Below, in pieces: positions 1 through 8,534 of a stretch of 64,000 nucleotides of DNA. This stretch comes from Thalassotalea sp. ND16A (GTDB taxonomy: Bacteria; Pseudomonadota; Gammaproteobacteria; Enterobacterales; Alteromonadaceae): NCBI RefSeq assembly GCF_000764205.1, contig NZ_JQDZ01000068.1, positions 124,001-188,000 of the forward strand, written 5' to 3'. The notes beneath the pieces are model-generated. The model did no database searches, was not told the DNA's origin, and saw only the letters and a program-made list of their open reading frames with translations. The position numbers and the translations under genes were made by a program. Within the stretch, counting starts at the first letter, position 1; every line of letters begins with the position of its first letter.

Positions 1-233
1 TTGTCGAAATTGATGGCCAGGCTATTGAAACAACTGAGGATTTTGTCAAAGCGGTGAAAGGTAAACCTCATCAAACTTCCGTTTTAATTAAAACCTTGGA
101 CTTTAATAACAACTCTAATGTGATCACGCTGAAAATCGATAATAACTATTGGCCATTTTATGAAATGAAATATCAAAATGGACATTGGCAAAAAGTGGAT
201 CATTTATTAGCCCCTGAATACACGAAAATTTAA
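1..233 (+). CDS. C-terminal fragment of a PDZ-type protein (5' end outside window)
   Basis: The open frame runs from base 3 to a TAA at 231-233 and enters the window already open, so only about 76 C-terminal residues are seen. The start of the fragment (VEIDGQAIETTEDFVKAV) reads like the second half of a PDZ domain: a hydrophobic strand, DG-x-x-I, then a helix. About 40 residues rich in Asn, Tyr and Trp follow. PDZ ends like this occur on periplasmic proteases and on other envelope proteins, and the catalytic or N-terminal part is not visible, so no function is assigned. I am fairly sure it is coding. Confidence 0.6.
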   Translation, partial: VEIDGQAIETTEDFVKAVKGKPHQTSVLIKTLDFNNNSNVITLKIDNNYWPFYEMKYQNGHWQKVDHLLAPEYTKI

Positions 234-314
234 TACTAATAATTACAGCTAAAAGCACCGGCAGCGGTTAAATATTAAAATCAAAGGTTTATTGACTATT
301 TATTTATATATCGC

Positions 315-342
315 TTGCCAAGACAAGGTAAATAGGTATACT
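315..342 (+). promoter_or_regulatory. Candidate sigma-70 promoter of the cold-shock gene
   Basis: TTGCCA (315-320) and TATACT (337-342) are separated by 16 bp. A start near 349 would give an untranslated leader of about 145 nt before the cold-shock ATG. Long leaders are typical of csp mRNAs. I did not find an obvious match to the E. coli cold box. The rest of 234-494 shows no open frame. Confidence 0.4.
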
Positions 343-494
343 CACCTCCGCAAGCTTGAAAATGCAATACGATTTATCTCGATTTATAAGTTCAACCTGT
401 TCCAACATATCGACATATTAAGTAATACATAAAAAGCTAGATCTCCATGTCGGGGTTGTAACACAATTAATTTATAAATTTAGGAAAGAGTATT

Positions 495-704
495 ATGTCT
501 GATACAAAATTTGGTTCAGTAAAATGGTTTAATGACGAAAAAGGTTTCGGGTTTATCGAGCAAACTGACGGTCCTGACGTATTCGTTCATTTTCGTGCTA
601 TCGAAGGTTCTGGTCGTCGTACATTGACTGACGGTCAGCAAGTAGAATTTGAAGTAGTTCAAGGTCAAAAAGGCCCACAAGCTGAGAACGTAAAACCTCT
701 ATAA
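495..704 (+). CDS. Cold-shock protein, CspA family
   Basis: A 69-residue single cold-shock domain, the usual length for the family. These are small OB-fold proteins that bind single-stranded RNA/DNA and melt mRNA structure in the cytoplasm. The RNA-binding motifs are plain: KGFGFI (RNP1) and VFVHF (RNP2), after the conserved start GSVKWFN. The ATG is preceded by GGAAAGAG at a good distance and by a long leader consistent with cold or growth-phase control. The gene is monocistronic with a strong hairpin terminator just downstream. Its last 94 bp and that terminator are duplicated in tandem immediately after it. Which csp paralogue this is (A, C, D or E) cannot be told from sequence alone. Confidence 0.95.
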   Translation: MSDTKFGSVKWFNDEKGFGFIEQTDGPDVFVHFRAIEGSGRRTLTDGQQVEFEVVQGQKGPQAENVKPL

Positions 705-724
705 GCTTTTGCTACTGATGAAAG

Positions 725-754
725 AGCTGATGTTTGATACATCAGCTTTTTTTT
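725..754 (+). terminator. Rho-independent terminator of csp
   Basis: Stem AGCTGATG (725-732) pairs with CATCAGCT (740-747), followed by a run of T. It lies 20 bp after the csp stop. Confidence 0.85.
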
Positions 755-771
755 GTCTAAAATATCGTAAA

Positions 772-874
772 TGGTCGTCGTACATTGACTGACACTAATA
801 CAGTGTAGCAAGTAGAATTTGAAGTAGTTCAAGGTCAAAAAGGCCCACAAGCTGAGAACGTAAAACCTCTATAA
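772..874 (+). pseudogene. Duplicated 3' fragment of the csp gene
   Basis: This copies the last 94 bp of the csp reading frame, including the stop (872-874). It has no start codon or ribosome-binding site in frame. A 9-bp net insertion creates an in-frame TAG after about ten codons. It cannot make a cold-shock domain. A third, shorter fragment at 942-994 ends inside the same reading frame. Confidence 0.8.
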
Positions 875-894
875 GCTTTTGCTACTGATGAAAG

Positions 895-924
895 AGCTGA
901 TGTTTGATACATCAGCTTTTTTTT
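895..924 (+). terminator. Duplicate copy of the csp terminator
   Basis: Same stem and T-run as 725-754, carried along by the tandem duplication. Read-through of the first terminator would meet this second one. Confidence 0.75.
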
Positions 925-1088
925 GTCTAAAATATCGTAAATGGTCGTCGTACATTGACTGACACTAATACAGTGTAGCAAGTAGAATTTGAAGCTTTTA
1001 AATACCCAAGGCGCCCGACTTCTGGTGAATATTGGAACTTTAACCTAAACTAGGGTAGTCAATATGAAAATGGAATAAGGATAATTAA

Positions 1089-1493
1089 ATGCGTAAATTT
1101 CTCATTTTATTTTTTATGGTTTTACTCAGTTCTTGCGCAAGTGCTCCCAGTTGGGAGGGCATGTCTGAATCTGAAATATCTAACTGGAAAGACATTGGCG
1201 TAACGGTAGAGCAAGTAGGTACCTATGTGGACGCTGGGCTGAAACCGGAACAAGTAAAGTTATGGTTTGAGCAAGGATTCAACAATGCTAATGAAATCAT
1301 TCCCTGGGCTTTAAATAAATTTACCCCCGAAGACGCTGCCGGCTGGAAAGCGTCAGGATTATCGGTTGAAGGTGCGTTTCAGTGGGCTTCAAATAAATTC
1401 AGTTATAGTGAAGCAAAAATGTGGCGAGACGAAAACTTTGAACTCGATGACGCAATTGATAATCGAGCAAAGGGCTTATCACCGGTTAAATAA
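1089..1493 (+). CDS. Small lipoprotein of unknown function
   Basis: A 134-residue protein with a lipoprotein signal: MRKFLILFFMVLLSSC, the lipobox LSSC placing the lipidated Cys at residue 16. AAGGA lies 8 bp before the ATG. The mature part repeats a motif of about 25-30 residues built on W-x-x-x-G followed by an acidic, amphipathic stretch (W..IG, W.EQGF, W.ASGL, W.DENF), suggesting several short helical repeats. I do not recognise a named family. It should sit in the inner or outer membrane facing the periplasm. It is monocistronic, between the csp repeat array and a convergent hydrolase. Confidence 0.75.
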   Translation: MRKFLILFFMVLLSSCASAPSWEGMSESEISNWKDIGVTVEQVGTYVDAGLKPEQVKLWFEQGFNNANEIIPWALNKFTPEDAAGWKASGLSVEGAFQWASNKFSYSEAKMWRDENFELDDAIDNRAKGLSPVK

Positions 1494-1526
1494 ACTAAAG
1501 TCACTTGTTTCTGAACGGGATAACAT

Positions 1527-1543
1527 TATACCAAGTTGATTAA
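1527..1543 (+). repeat. Half-copy of the TATANCAAGTTGATTAA repeat
   Basis: TATACCAAGTTGATTAA sits between two convergent genes. It matches the left arm of the complete inverted repeats at 14730-14786 and 37711-37759; no right arm follows. Confidence 0.5.
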
Positions 1544-1551
1544 AAGCCCAA

Positions 1552-2643
1552 CTATAATGCTACGCCTTCGCCTTCATTAAGAATATGTAACGGTATTGTC
1601 GATGCCATTTCTTTATGCATATGCAATAATCGTAACAGGGCAGAGTGAGAACTGAGGTCGCCCATTTTCCAACTGGCGTTTCCGTACCCCCAGGGGATCA
1701 TCACTTTACAATTGAGTTCTTTCGCGGCAGTTAGTGCGTCCTCTGGCGTAGTATGAACATAGCGATACCATGCACCGTACTCTTGATGAAAGTATGAGGC
1801 AATGGGCAATAAGCACACATCCATATCACCATAGCGTTGTTGGATATCTTTAAAATGTTGAGAATATCCGGTATCGCCAGCAAAGAATATGCGCTGGTTT
1901 TTGTATTCCACAACCCAGCCGCCCCAGAGAGTAGCATCGTCATCTTCATAAATGTATGGCACCCAAACTCGGCTGCTAAAGTGGTGTGCGGGTACAAAAT
2001 GAATGGCTAACTCTCCCATCGATGCTGTTGAAAACCAAGCCATTTCATTGATTCGATAACCGTCTGCGGGGAAATGTTCAGCAAAGCCCATAGGTACGTA
2101 GTATTCGGTATCCGGGCCAATTTTCTCAATATCATCCTTATTGAAGTGATCGTAGTGGATATGAGAGTACAAAACAGCATCGATATTGGCAATTTCTTCT
2201 TCAGATGGCCAAACGGCAGCTTGACGATTAAAGCCTTCACTGATTCGAAAGGCCCAATTTACTGGCCAGTCAAACTGACCGCTAACCGGATCAAGTAACA
2301 AGGTACTGCCGTCAGGACTCTCAATATAAAAACTGGCATGTCCGAGCCATCGAATAGAAAACCCTGTAGTTAAGGGGAGCTGGGGCTGAACCCCGGTAAA
2401 TTTGCATTTTTCTGCAGGGGCTTCACAAGCCAGCAGTGATGATTTGGGATAACAGTTATCGATGCATGTTTCGGGATACGTTTTCTTTCCTGGGTATAAA
2501 TTTGAATAGCGGCCCGATTTCGTTGAATCATCTTTATATTTGACCACCGAGTCAGGCTGTTCAATACGTTCGACTGTGTTGCTTGTTGTGCATCCAGCCA
2601 CCATGAGCAAGCTTAAGCTCAAGCTTAAAGCAATCCGTATCAT
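1552..2643 (-). CDS. MBL-fold lipoprotein, NAPE-PLD / UlaG-like hydrolase
   Basis: 363 residues. The N-terminus is a lipoprotein signal ending LLMVAGC. From about residue 95 the protein is a metallo-beta-lactamase fold: IRWLGHASFYIES, the metal motif SHIHYDH near residue 160, then VPAHHFSSR and FAGDTGYS. The IRWLGHASF opening and the AHHFS segment are typical of the RomA/NAPE-PLD/UlaG-like branch, which includes phosphodiesterases and lactonases. The substrate is unknown. Being lipid-anchored in the envelope, it may act on lipids or cell-wall pieces, but that is inference. Transcribed alone and convergent with the preceding lipoprotein gene. Confidence 0.8.
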   Translation of the reverse strand: MIRIALSLSLSLLMVAGCTTSNTVERIEQPDSVVKYKDDSTKSGRYSNLYPGKKTYPETCIDNCYPKSSLLACEAPAEKCKFTGVQPQLPLTTGFSIRWLGHASFYIESPDGSTLLLDPVSGQFDWPVNWAFRISEGFNRQAAVWPSEEEIANIDAVLYSHIHYDHFNKDDIEKIGPDTEYYVPMGFAEHFPADGYRINEMAWFSTASMGELAIHFVPAHHFSSRVWVPYIYEDDDATLWGGWVVEYKNQRIFFAGDTGYSQHFKDIQQRYGDMDVCLLPIASYFHQEYGAWYRYVHTTPEDALTAAKELNCKVMIPWGYGNASWKMGDLSSHSALLRLLHMHKEMASTIPLHILNEGEGVAL

Positions 2644-2802
2644 CCAATTGATCTCTTATTAGTTTATTCGCAGCCGATATGTTACCGATATATCACTTTT
2701 TGGCAAGTTTCATCATAGTTTTAACCACTAAAAATGAACCGGCAATTAGTCAAGCTGATATTATTTATCTATACTGATTAAAAATAATAAACAGTAGCTG
2801 CT

Positions 2803-4443
2803 ATGAATTATCAAACCTCGTTACAAAACTTCCTCAACAATAGCAATAAACATCGTGATAAGCCCTACCTGCATCAGCCGATAGACGGGAAGTGGCATAC
2901 ATTTTCGTTTAATGAAGTTGAACAACAAGCAAGAGCAATTGCGCAAGGCTTGAAAGCTCAAGGATTTGAACCGGGCGATCGGATTGGCATACTCTCTAAA
3001 AATTGTGCCGAATGGTTCATTGTCGACTTAGCCATAATGATGGCAGGGATGATAAGCGTTCCTATCTATTCTACCGCTGGCGCGAAAACCATCACCTATG
3101 TGATAAAGCACAGCGAAGTGCGAGCGATGTTTGTTGGCAAACTTGATTCGCTTGATGCGGCAATTGCCGCCATACCTGCTGAAACACTCACCATTGCGTT
3201 TCCTTATCCAACGATCAATTGTCAGGTAACCTGGCAAGAGTGGTTAGCCGCTTATCAGCCTTTAACTGAGTTACATCAGGCACATATTGATGATTGTATG
3301 TCGATTGTTTATACCTCGGGCACCACGGGCTCCCCCAAAGGAGTAATCATTAGTTATAAAAATTTGGCTTCGGCGGCCAAGTGTACATGCTCGGTAATTA
3401 ATGCAACTAGCAACAGCCGAGCTCTTTCGTATTTACCGCTAGCGCATATTACCGAAAGAAGTGTCATTGAAGGTGCTGCTTTTGATGCGGGCTTTCAGGT
3501 GTTTTTTGTCGATAATCTGTCAACATTCATTGATGATTTACAACACGCATCTCCTACCATATTTTTATCGGTACCACGCCTGTGGGCTAAGTTTCAGTCG
3601 CAAATATTGGCCAAAATGCCGGATAAAAAGTTGAAGCTGTTATTGAGTTTACCAATTATAGGTAAGCAAGTGGCGAAAAAGATCCGGTTAAAGCTGGGGT
3701 TATCCAACGCTAAAGTATTTGCCAGTGGCTCTGCGCCTATTTCAATTTCACTCCTTAAATGGTTCCAAAAAATTGGCATTAATATCGGTGAAGGTTGGGG
3801 CATGACCGAAACATCAGGTTTGTCTTGTGGAAATTTTCCTTTTAATGAACAACGGCTTGGCAGTATTGGTGTACCAGTCGACTGTGTCGAAATGAAACTG
3901 TCAGAGCAAAATGAAGTGATGATCCGCGGTGATGCGGTATTTAAAGAATATTACTTAAATCCGGAAATTAGCAAAGCTTCATTTACCGATGGCTGGTTTC
4001 ACACTGGCGATAAAGGTGAGGTTACGGATGATGGCGCCTATAAAATAGTTGGTCGTATCAAAGAGCAGTTTAAAACCTCAAAAGGCAAGTACGTGATCCC
4101 GGTACCTATCGAAAGTATGCTGTGCAGAAACAGCGATATTGAACAAGTTTGTGTGATGGGCTTAGGTCTAAAACAGCCTATTGCTTTAGTGGTACTGGCA
4201 GAAGGCATCGATCGCTCTAATAGTGACATCCAAAAGGGACTAGCTGAAACCTTAGTTGCGGTAAATAGTGAATTAGAGAGTCATCAACGGTTAGACTTCT
4301 TATTTGTTTGTCGCGACCCCTGGACCATAGAAAACGAACTGTTAACGCCAACCTTAAAGTTAAAACGCGACAATATTGAACAATATTATGCAGGTCAATT
4401 ACCTAAAGGTGGCGAGAATAAGATAGTGCTGCAAGCTAATTAA
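2803..4443 (+). CDS. Long-chain-type AMP-forming acyl-CoA synthetase
   Basis: 546 residues of the ANL (AMP-binding) superfamily. The P-loop YTSGTTGSPKG is near residue 170, the A5-type motif GWGMTETSG near residue 330, and the hinge GWFHTGDKGE near residue 400. These enzymes activate a fatty acid with ATP and join it to CoA. The arrangement, including SKNCAEWF near the N-terminus and the long KTSKGKYV region, resembles the long-chain FAA1/FadD15-like group rather than E. coli FadD. No FadR-like operator is visible in its 159-bp upstream gap. The substrate chain length is not deducible here. Confidence 0.85.
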   Translation: MNYQTSLQNFLNNSNKHRDKPYLHQPIDGKWHTFSFNEVEQQARAIAQGLKAQGFEPGDRIGILSKNCAEWFIVDLAIMMAGMISVPIYSTAGAKTITYVIKHSEVRAMFVGKLDSLDAAIAAIPAETLTIAFPYPTINCQVTWQEWLAAYQPLTELHQAHIDDCMSIVYTSGTTGSPKGVIISYKNLASAAKCTCSVINATSNSRALSYLPLAHITERSVIEGAAFDAGFQVFFVDNLSTFIDDLQHASPTIFLSVPRLWAKFQSQILAKMPDKKLKLLLSLPIIGKQVAKKIRLKLGLSNAKVFASGSAPISISLLKWFQKIGINIGEGWGMTETSGLSCGNFPFNEQRLGSIGVPVDCVEMKLSEQNEVMIRGDAVFKEYYLNPEISKASFTDGWFHTGDKGEVTDDGAYKIVGRIKEQFKTSKGKYVIPVPIESMLCRNSDIEQVCVMGLGLKQPIALVVLAEGIDRSNSDIQKGLAETLVAVNSELESHQRLDFLFVCRDPWTIENELLTPTLKLKRDNIEQYYAGQLPKGGENKIVLQAN

Positions 4444-4539
4444 TATCTGCTTTAATTAAGTTTACTTCAACTGACTTTTTAATTAATCTAATTATGTCTT
4501 TAAAATATATATAAGAAAAACAAAGTAATAGGTGAATAT

Positions 4540-4968
4540 ATGAATGAAACAATGAAAAAAATATGTACCAGTAATAACAACCCCTTGGGCTTGCTTGCAG
4601 TTCGAGTCGTGATGGGCATCATTTTTATTGGCCATGGTTGGGGAAAGTTATTTGCGGAAGGCAACCCGGACAAGTTTGCTGGCTGGTTAGGCAGTATGGG
4701 AATAGAGCCTAGCTATATCTTGGCACTTTGTGCAGGTGCAGCAGAAACGTTTGGTGGCATGATGTTAATTGCTGGGTTGTTTACTCGCCTAGCATCATTA
4801 AGTTTGGTAGTGCTTATGTTAGTTGCAATCGGGTTTGTGCATTTAGATGCCGGTATGTTTGGCAAAGGCGGTTATGAGTTTCAACTGCTGTTGTTAGCTG
4901 GCGTAGTTATGACTTTGATCCAAGGCGCAGGCAAGTACTCTATCGATGAAATGCTCGCAAATAAGTAA
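4540..4968 (+). CDS. DoxX family membrane protein
   Basis: 142 residues with four hydrophobic segments. The conserved opening is seen in LLAVRVVMGIIFIGHGWGK, followed by the W/GS-G-x-x-P segment and AGAAETFGGMMLIAG. DoxX/YphA-type proteins are small inner-membrane proteins; some are linked to redox or thiol stress, but the molecular role is mostly undefined. The reading frame is clean with an AT-rich leader. It ends 61 bp before the start preferred for the next gene, so co-transcription is possible. Confidence 0.85.
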   Translation: MNETMKKICTSNNNPLGLLAVRVVMGIIFIGHGWGKLFAEGNPDKFAGWLGSMGIEPSYILALCAGAAETFGGMMLIAGLFTRLASLSLVVLMLVAIGFVHLDAGMFGKGGYEFQLLLLAGVVMTLIQGAGKYSIDEMLANK

Positions 4969-5029
4969 GGATAAATTAACATAAGTGATGACCGCAGTGA
5001 GGCTGTTGTCACTTAAAAAGGGAAGAAAA

Positions 5030-5809
5030 ATGAAAAGATTTTTTGCATTAGGGATGACTCTTATCCTGCTATCACTGTTAACCGCATGTGGCGGAGATAG
5101 TAATAAAGAGCAGCAAAAACTTAATAAAAATAAAGCGCTTTGGGAAAAGCAATATATTGATGATTATGCCTTTGATATTGCTATCGGTTGTTTTTGCGGC
5201 AACATGGATACCTCGTTTAGTGTTGAAGTCAGCGGCAGTGAGATAAAGCGCTACAACAATGATAAATTGCGCTTTGAGCAAGGCGATGACCTGTCACAAG
5301 AATGGGTAAGTTCCATTCCTGAGCTATTTCAATTTATTGATATGCTAATAGGCACTGTTGATGAAATCGAAGTCGAATACCATGAGCAACTAGGCTACCC
5401 AATAAGTATCAGTGTTGATCGTTATAAAGACAGCGTTGATGACGAATTTGGCATTTCGATCACTCGTTTTATTGTTGCCCAGGATTATGGTTATGTTTGT
5501 GAGCCAGTTATTGAACCGACATATCGGGTGACCGTGTTAGCTCAGGATAGCTGGCAAAATATCAGTTGTGCTGCTTCTGCAGTGATTCACTCTGAAGACG
5601 ATAGTGAAGAGCTAGAAATACCTGAAAGCGAAGATGAACAATGCCAGTATAACAGCAGAATTATCAGCTCGTATGATGCCCCATTACAAGGACAGTTAAT
5701 AATTTCAGCGGCGGGTTATGAAACTTTGCAAGTGGATATCTCGGCGAAAACTATGGCTTGTGGTTTGAGCGATGCAACCGGGCGGTTTTATTTAACCCCA
5801 CAGCCTTAA
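5030..5809 (+). CDS. Lipoprotein with DUF6174-like domain
   Basis: 259 residues from the ATG at 5030. I prefer this start to the upstream ATG at 4985 because AAGGGAAG lies just before it and the protein then begins with a proper lipoprotein signal, MKRFFALG...LSLLTAC. Residues 30-120 have the pattern W-x-x-x-x-I-x-D-Y-x-F with a CFC motif and a repeated 'sVEVSG-x-E' strand, as in DUF6174 proteins. The rest is a second beta-rich part with paired Cys. Function unknown; expected to be periplasmic and membrane-anchored. Confidence 0.7.
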   Translation: MKRFFALGMTLILLSLLTACGGDSNKEQQKLNKNKALWEKQYIDDYAFDIAIGCFCGNMDTSFSVEVSGSEIKRYNNDKLRFEQGDDLSQEWVSSIPELFQFIDMLIGTVDEIEVEYHEQLGYPISISVDRYKDSVDDEFGISITRFIVAQDYGYVCEPVIEPTYRVTVLAQDSWQNISCAASAVIHSEDDSEELEIPESEDEQCQYNSRIISSYDAPLQGQLIISAAGYETLQVDISAKTMACGLSDATGRFYLTPQP

Positions 5810-5817
5810 CCTAAGAT

Positions 5818-5868
5818 AATACAGAATAAAACAAGCCGGATGAAATCCGGCTTGTTTTATTCTGTATT
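5818..5868. terminator. Bidirectional terminator, 23-bp perfect stem
   Basis: AATACAGAATAAAACAAGCC.. (5818-5840) is perfectly complementary to 5846-5868 around a TGAAA loop. It lies between the convergent lipoprotein gene and ychF and has A- and T-rich flanks on both sides. Confidence 0.85.
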
Positions 5869-5886
5869 TAAGTTTTAAACTTAAAT

Positions 5887-6978
5887 TTAAACGTTAAAGC
5901 GGAAGTGGATCACATCACCATCTTTCACTTTATATTCTTTGCCTTCTAAGCGCCATTTTCCGGCTTCTTTGGCACCAGACTCACCGTTAAATTCAACAAA
6001 ATCATCATAAGAAACAATTTCAGCTCGAATAAATCCTTTTTCAAAATCGGTGTGGATCACGCCAGCGGCTTGTGGTGCGGTCGCATCCACTTTTACTGTC
6101 CATGCTCTTACTTCTTTTACGCCAGCAGTAAAGTAAGTTTGTAAGTGCAATAAGCCGTATCCTGAATTAATTACCCGGTTTAATCCTGGTTCAGTGATAC
6201 CTAAATCTTCCATGAATTCTTGACGTTCGTCTTCATCCATTTCCGATAATTCACTTTCAATCTCTGCACAAACGGCTACCACTACAGCGCCTTCTTTTTC
6301 AGCAATTGCTCGTACTTGATCTAAGTAAGGGTTATCTTCAAAGCCATCATCATTAACGTTGGCAATGTACATCGTTGGTTTTGATGTTAAAAAGTTAAAA
6401 TAAGCAACAGCGGCAAGTTCTTCTTTGCTTAAATCTAACGAGCGGATCATTTCGCCGTCTTCAACATGCTTAAGAATTTTTTCCAATACTGATACTTCAA
6501 ATTTAGCGTCTTTATCGCCACCTTTGGCACGTTTGGCTTGGCGGAAAATTGCACGTTCGGCAGTATCCATATCGGCAAGCGCTAATTCGGTGTTGATCAC
6601 GTCGATATCATCAGCAGGACTGATACTACCGGCAACATGAACGATATTTTCATTGTCGAAACAGCGCACTACATGACCAATGGCGTCGGTTTCGCGAATG
6701 TTCGCTAAGAATTTATTGCCCAGTCCTTCACCTTTTGAAGCACCTGCAACCAGGCCGGCAATATCAACAAACTCCATGGTGGTAGGTAGTACTCTTTGTG
6801 GTTGTACTATCTCGGCTAATTTATCCATACGTGGGTCCGGTACCGGAACCACACCCGTATTGGGTTCAATAGTACAAAACGGAAAGTTTGCGGCTTCAAT
6901 ACCGGCTTTGGTCAATGCATTAAAAAGGGTAGATTTACCAACGTTAGGTAAACCAACAATGCCGCATTTAAATCCCAT
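5887..6978 (-). CDS. ychF: YchF/OLA1 family ATPase
   Basis: 363 residues, the family's normal length. YchF is an Obg-related P-loop protein that prefers ATP and associates with ribosomes; in E. coli it is tied to the oxidative-stress response. The G1 loop GLPNVGKST is at residues 9-17, followed by FCTIEPN (switch region) and [16 protein letters not shown]. The nucleotide-specificity motif reads NVND in place of NKxD, as in the family, and the C-terminal TGS domain ends [15 protein letters not shown]. It is the last gene of the pth-ychF pair, 28 bp after pth, a very conserved gammaproteobacterial arrangement. Confidence 0.97.
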   Translation of the reverse strand: MGFKCGIVGLPNVGKSTLFNALTKAGIEAANFPFCTIEPNTGVVPVPDPRMDKLAEIVQPQRVLPTTMEFVDIAGLVAGASKGEGLGNKFLANIRETDAIGHVVRCFDNENIVHVAGSISPADDIDVINTELALADMDTAERAIFRQAKRAKGGDKDAKFEVSVLEKILKHVEDGEMIRSLDLSKEELAAVAYFNFLTSKPTMYIANVNDDGFEDNPYLDQVRAIAEKEGAVVVAVCAEIESELSEMDEDERQEFMEDLGITEPGLNRVINSGYGLLHLQTYFTAGVKEVRAWTVKVDATAPQAAGVIHTDFEKGFIRAEIVSYDDFVEFNGESGAKEAGKWRLEGKEYKVKDGDVIHFRFNV

Positions 6979-7006
6979 GATATGTTCCTATAATCTTGTT
7001 TGCTAA

Positions 7007-7600
7007 TTAGCTTGTTGCTTTGAATGTGTGTAGTCTATTTTGCGCTTTTTTTAAGCCATCACTTTCCCAGATGGAAAAGCACCTGGCGGCTTCATCAATT
7101 GCTTGCTCTAATAGAACTTGTTCGCTTGCCGGGGCTTTGCCCAACACGTAACCGGTTACCCGGTCGCGATGCCCTGGATGGCCGATAGCAATCCTGAGTC
7201 GGTAAAAATTTTTATTATTAGCCATGCACGAGATGATATCTCGTAAACCATTATGGCCACCATGACCACCGCCGAGTTTAATTTTGCAAACCCCAGGATC
7301 TAGGTCTAACTCATCGTGAGCCACCAAGATGTTTTCTACCGGGATACGAAAAAAATTCGCTAATGGGGCAACGGCTTTGCCTGAGCGATTCATAAAGGTA
7401 GTAGGGATCAGTAAATGGACCAGGTTAGAGCCAATCAGGCCTTTACCATATAAGCCATTGTACTTCTTATCAGGCGAGAGGGTAATGTTGTATTGTTTTG
7501 CCAGTTCTTCAACGAACCAGACTCCGGCATTATGACGGGTTTTGGCGTATTCGGGGCCTGGATTACCCAGGCCCACAACCAACTGAATATTAGTCGTCAA
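7007..7600 (-). CDS. pth: Peptidyl-tRNA hydrolase
   Basis: 197 residues. It frees tRNA from peptidyl-tRNA that drops off the ribosome. The opening [19 protein letters not shown] contains the catalytic His at residue 23 (E. coli His20). The FMNRSG motif and [11 protein letters not shown] carry the other active-site residues, and [10 protein letters not shown] is the conserved glycine-rich loop. It lies 16 bp downstream of rplY and 28 bp upstream of ychF, so the three are probably one transcript. Confidence 0.97.
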   Translation of the reverse strand: MTTNIQLVVGLGNPGPEYAKTRHNAGVWFVEELAKQYNITLSPDKKYNGLYGKGLIGSNLVHLLIPTTFMNRSGKAVAPLANFFRIPVENILVAHDELDLDPGVCKIKLGGGHGGHNGLRDIISCMANNKNFYRLRIAIGHPGHRDRVTGYVLGKAPASEQVLLEQAIDEAARCFSIWESDGLKKAQNRLHTFKATS

Positions 7601-7616
7601 GGAGATTCCTTAGCGA

Positions 7617-8249
7617 TTATTCTTCAGTAGTTTCTTCTGCGTCACCTTCAACAGCTTCATCAGTATCTTCTACTTTAGCCGCTTTTGGAACGCTTGCTGA
7701 TACAACAGCTGAATCGTGATCTTCGCCTTTAGCAAGCTCAACTGAGGTAACGCCTTTTGGAAGAGCGATATCAGATAAGTGTAATGGGTGACCAACTTCA
7801 AGGTTAGCAACGTCTACTTCGATGAATTCAGGGATGTCCTTCGGTAAACATGCAACTTCGATTTCATTCAAGTTGTGAACAACGATGTTACCAGCTTTAG
7901 TTACTTCTTCTTCGTTGATGAAGTGAATTGGAACTGCAGTGTGTAGTTCTGTCTTCGCGTCAACACGTAAGAAGTCAATGTGCATAACTAAATCTTTAAA
8001 CGGGTGGCGTTGCATATCTTTGATCACAACATCAACTTTCTTTTTACCTACGTTTAATGATAAAACTTGAGAATAGAAAGTTTCTTCTTGCTGTGCACGC
8101 CAAACTTTGTTGTGTGCTAAAGTGATAGATACTGGTTCTTGACCCGCACCGTAAACGATTGCTGGAACTTTGTCCGCGTGACGTAGGCGGCGGCTCGCAC
8201 CTTTCCCCATGTCTGTACGAACTTCAGCATCTAATTTTAATAAATCCAT
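7617..8249 (-). CDS. rplY: 50S ribosomal protein bL25, long (CTC) form
   Basis: 210 residues: an N-terminal 5S-rRNA-binding L25 domain (residues 1-95, [24 protein letters not shown]) plus the C-terminal TL5/CTC beta domain. The tail is acidic ([12 protein letters not shown]). The E. coli protein has only the first domain, while many marine gammaproteobacteria and Pseudomonas carry the long form as here. A ribosome-binding site and an AT-rich 285-bp leader region separate it from prs, from which it is also isolated by a terminator, so it likely has its own promoter. Confidence 0.96.
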   Translation of the reverse strand: MDLLKLDAEVRTDMGKGASRRLRHADKVPAIVYGAGQEPVSITLAHNKVWRAQQEETFYSQVLSLNVGKKKVDVVIKDMQRHPFKDLVMHIDFLRVDAKTELHTAVPIHFINEEEVTKAGNIVVHNLNEIEVACLPKDIPEFIEVDVANLEVGHPLHLSDIALPKGVTSVELAKGEDHDSAVVSASVPKAAKVEDTDEAVEGDAEETTEE

Positions 8250-8316
8250 AATGATTACTCTTTTTAAATATCAAATTGATATTGTTTAAAATTTAATTAT
8301 TTTTCGCGACCAAAAA

Positions 8317-8352
8317 ATAATGCTAATGCCCATTATTATCAATAATAAGGGC
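8317..8352 (-). other. Hairpin-rich leader region upstream of rplY
   Basis: AATAATG..CATTATT and the overlapping GCCC-A-TTATTA..TAATAA-GGGC (one mismatch) can form alternative hairpins 70-130 bp before the rplY start. A regulatory leader of a ribosomal gene is possible, but the stems are AT-rich and may be chance. Confidence 0.25.
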
Positions 8353-8437
8353 AGCTTTTAGTAAGTTTAGTAACAACAAGGTTGCACTGACTTAAAAAAG
8401 GCGGCGAATGATAACATTTTTCAGAGGCTTAACAAAC

Positions 8438-8467
8438 AAAAAGTGCGCCATTAAGCGCACTTTTTTT
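8438..8467 (-). terminator. Terminator after prs
   Basis: AAAAAGTGCGC (8438-8448) pairs with GCGCACTTTTT (8455-8465) with T/A runs on both sides. On the minus strand it falls about 70 bp after the prs stop and separates prs from rplY. Confidence 0.8.
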
Positions 8468-8534
8468 ATAAAGGGGGTACATCTAAAGCAAATTGTTGCG
8501 TTTTGTACTTTTCCTTTATTTAATCCACTTGCTA

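Larger units (their letters stand above)
611..994 (+). repeat. Tandem duplication of the csp 3' end plus terminator (about 2.3 copies)
   Basis: Unit 1 is 611-771 (161 bp, the end of the real gene plus its terminator and trailer). Unit 2 is 772-941 (170 bp) and unit 3 is a partial copy, 942-994. All begin TGGTCGTCGTACATTGACTG. Units 2 and 3 share a change absent from unit 1: GGTCAGC is replaced by the 9-bp-longer ACTAATACAGTGTAGC. Outside that, the copies look identical. Shared identity in the non-coding trailer shows a recent duplication. Because units 2 and 3 both carry the insertion, unit 3 most likely arose from unit 2. Confidence 0.9.

Noticed and set aside
665-850. 61-residue minus-strand frame over the csp repeats
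   Set aside because: It is created by the tandem duplication and includes terminator stems; no start signal.
4985-5029. Upstream ATG for the DUF6174-like lipoprotein
   Set aside because: It adds 15 residues that would bury the lipoprotein signal, and lacks a ribosome-binding site, unlike the ATG at 5030.
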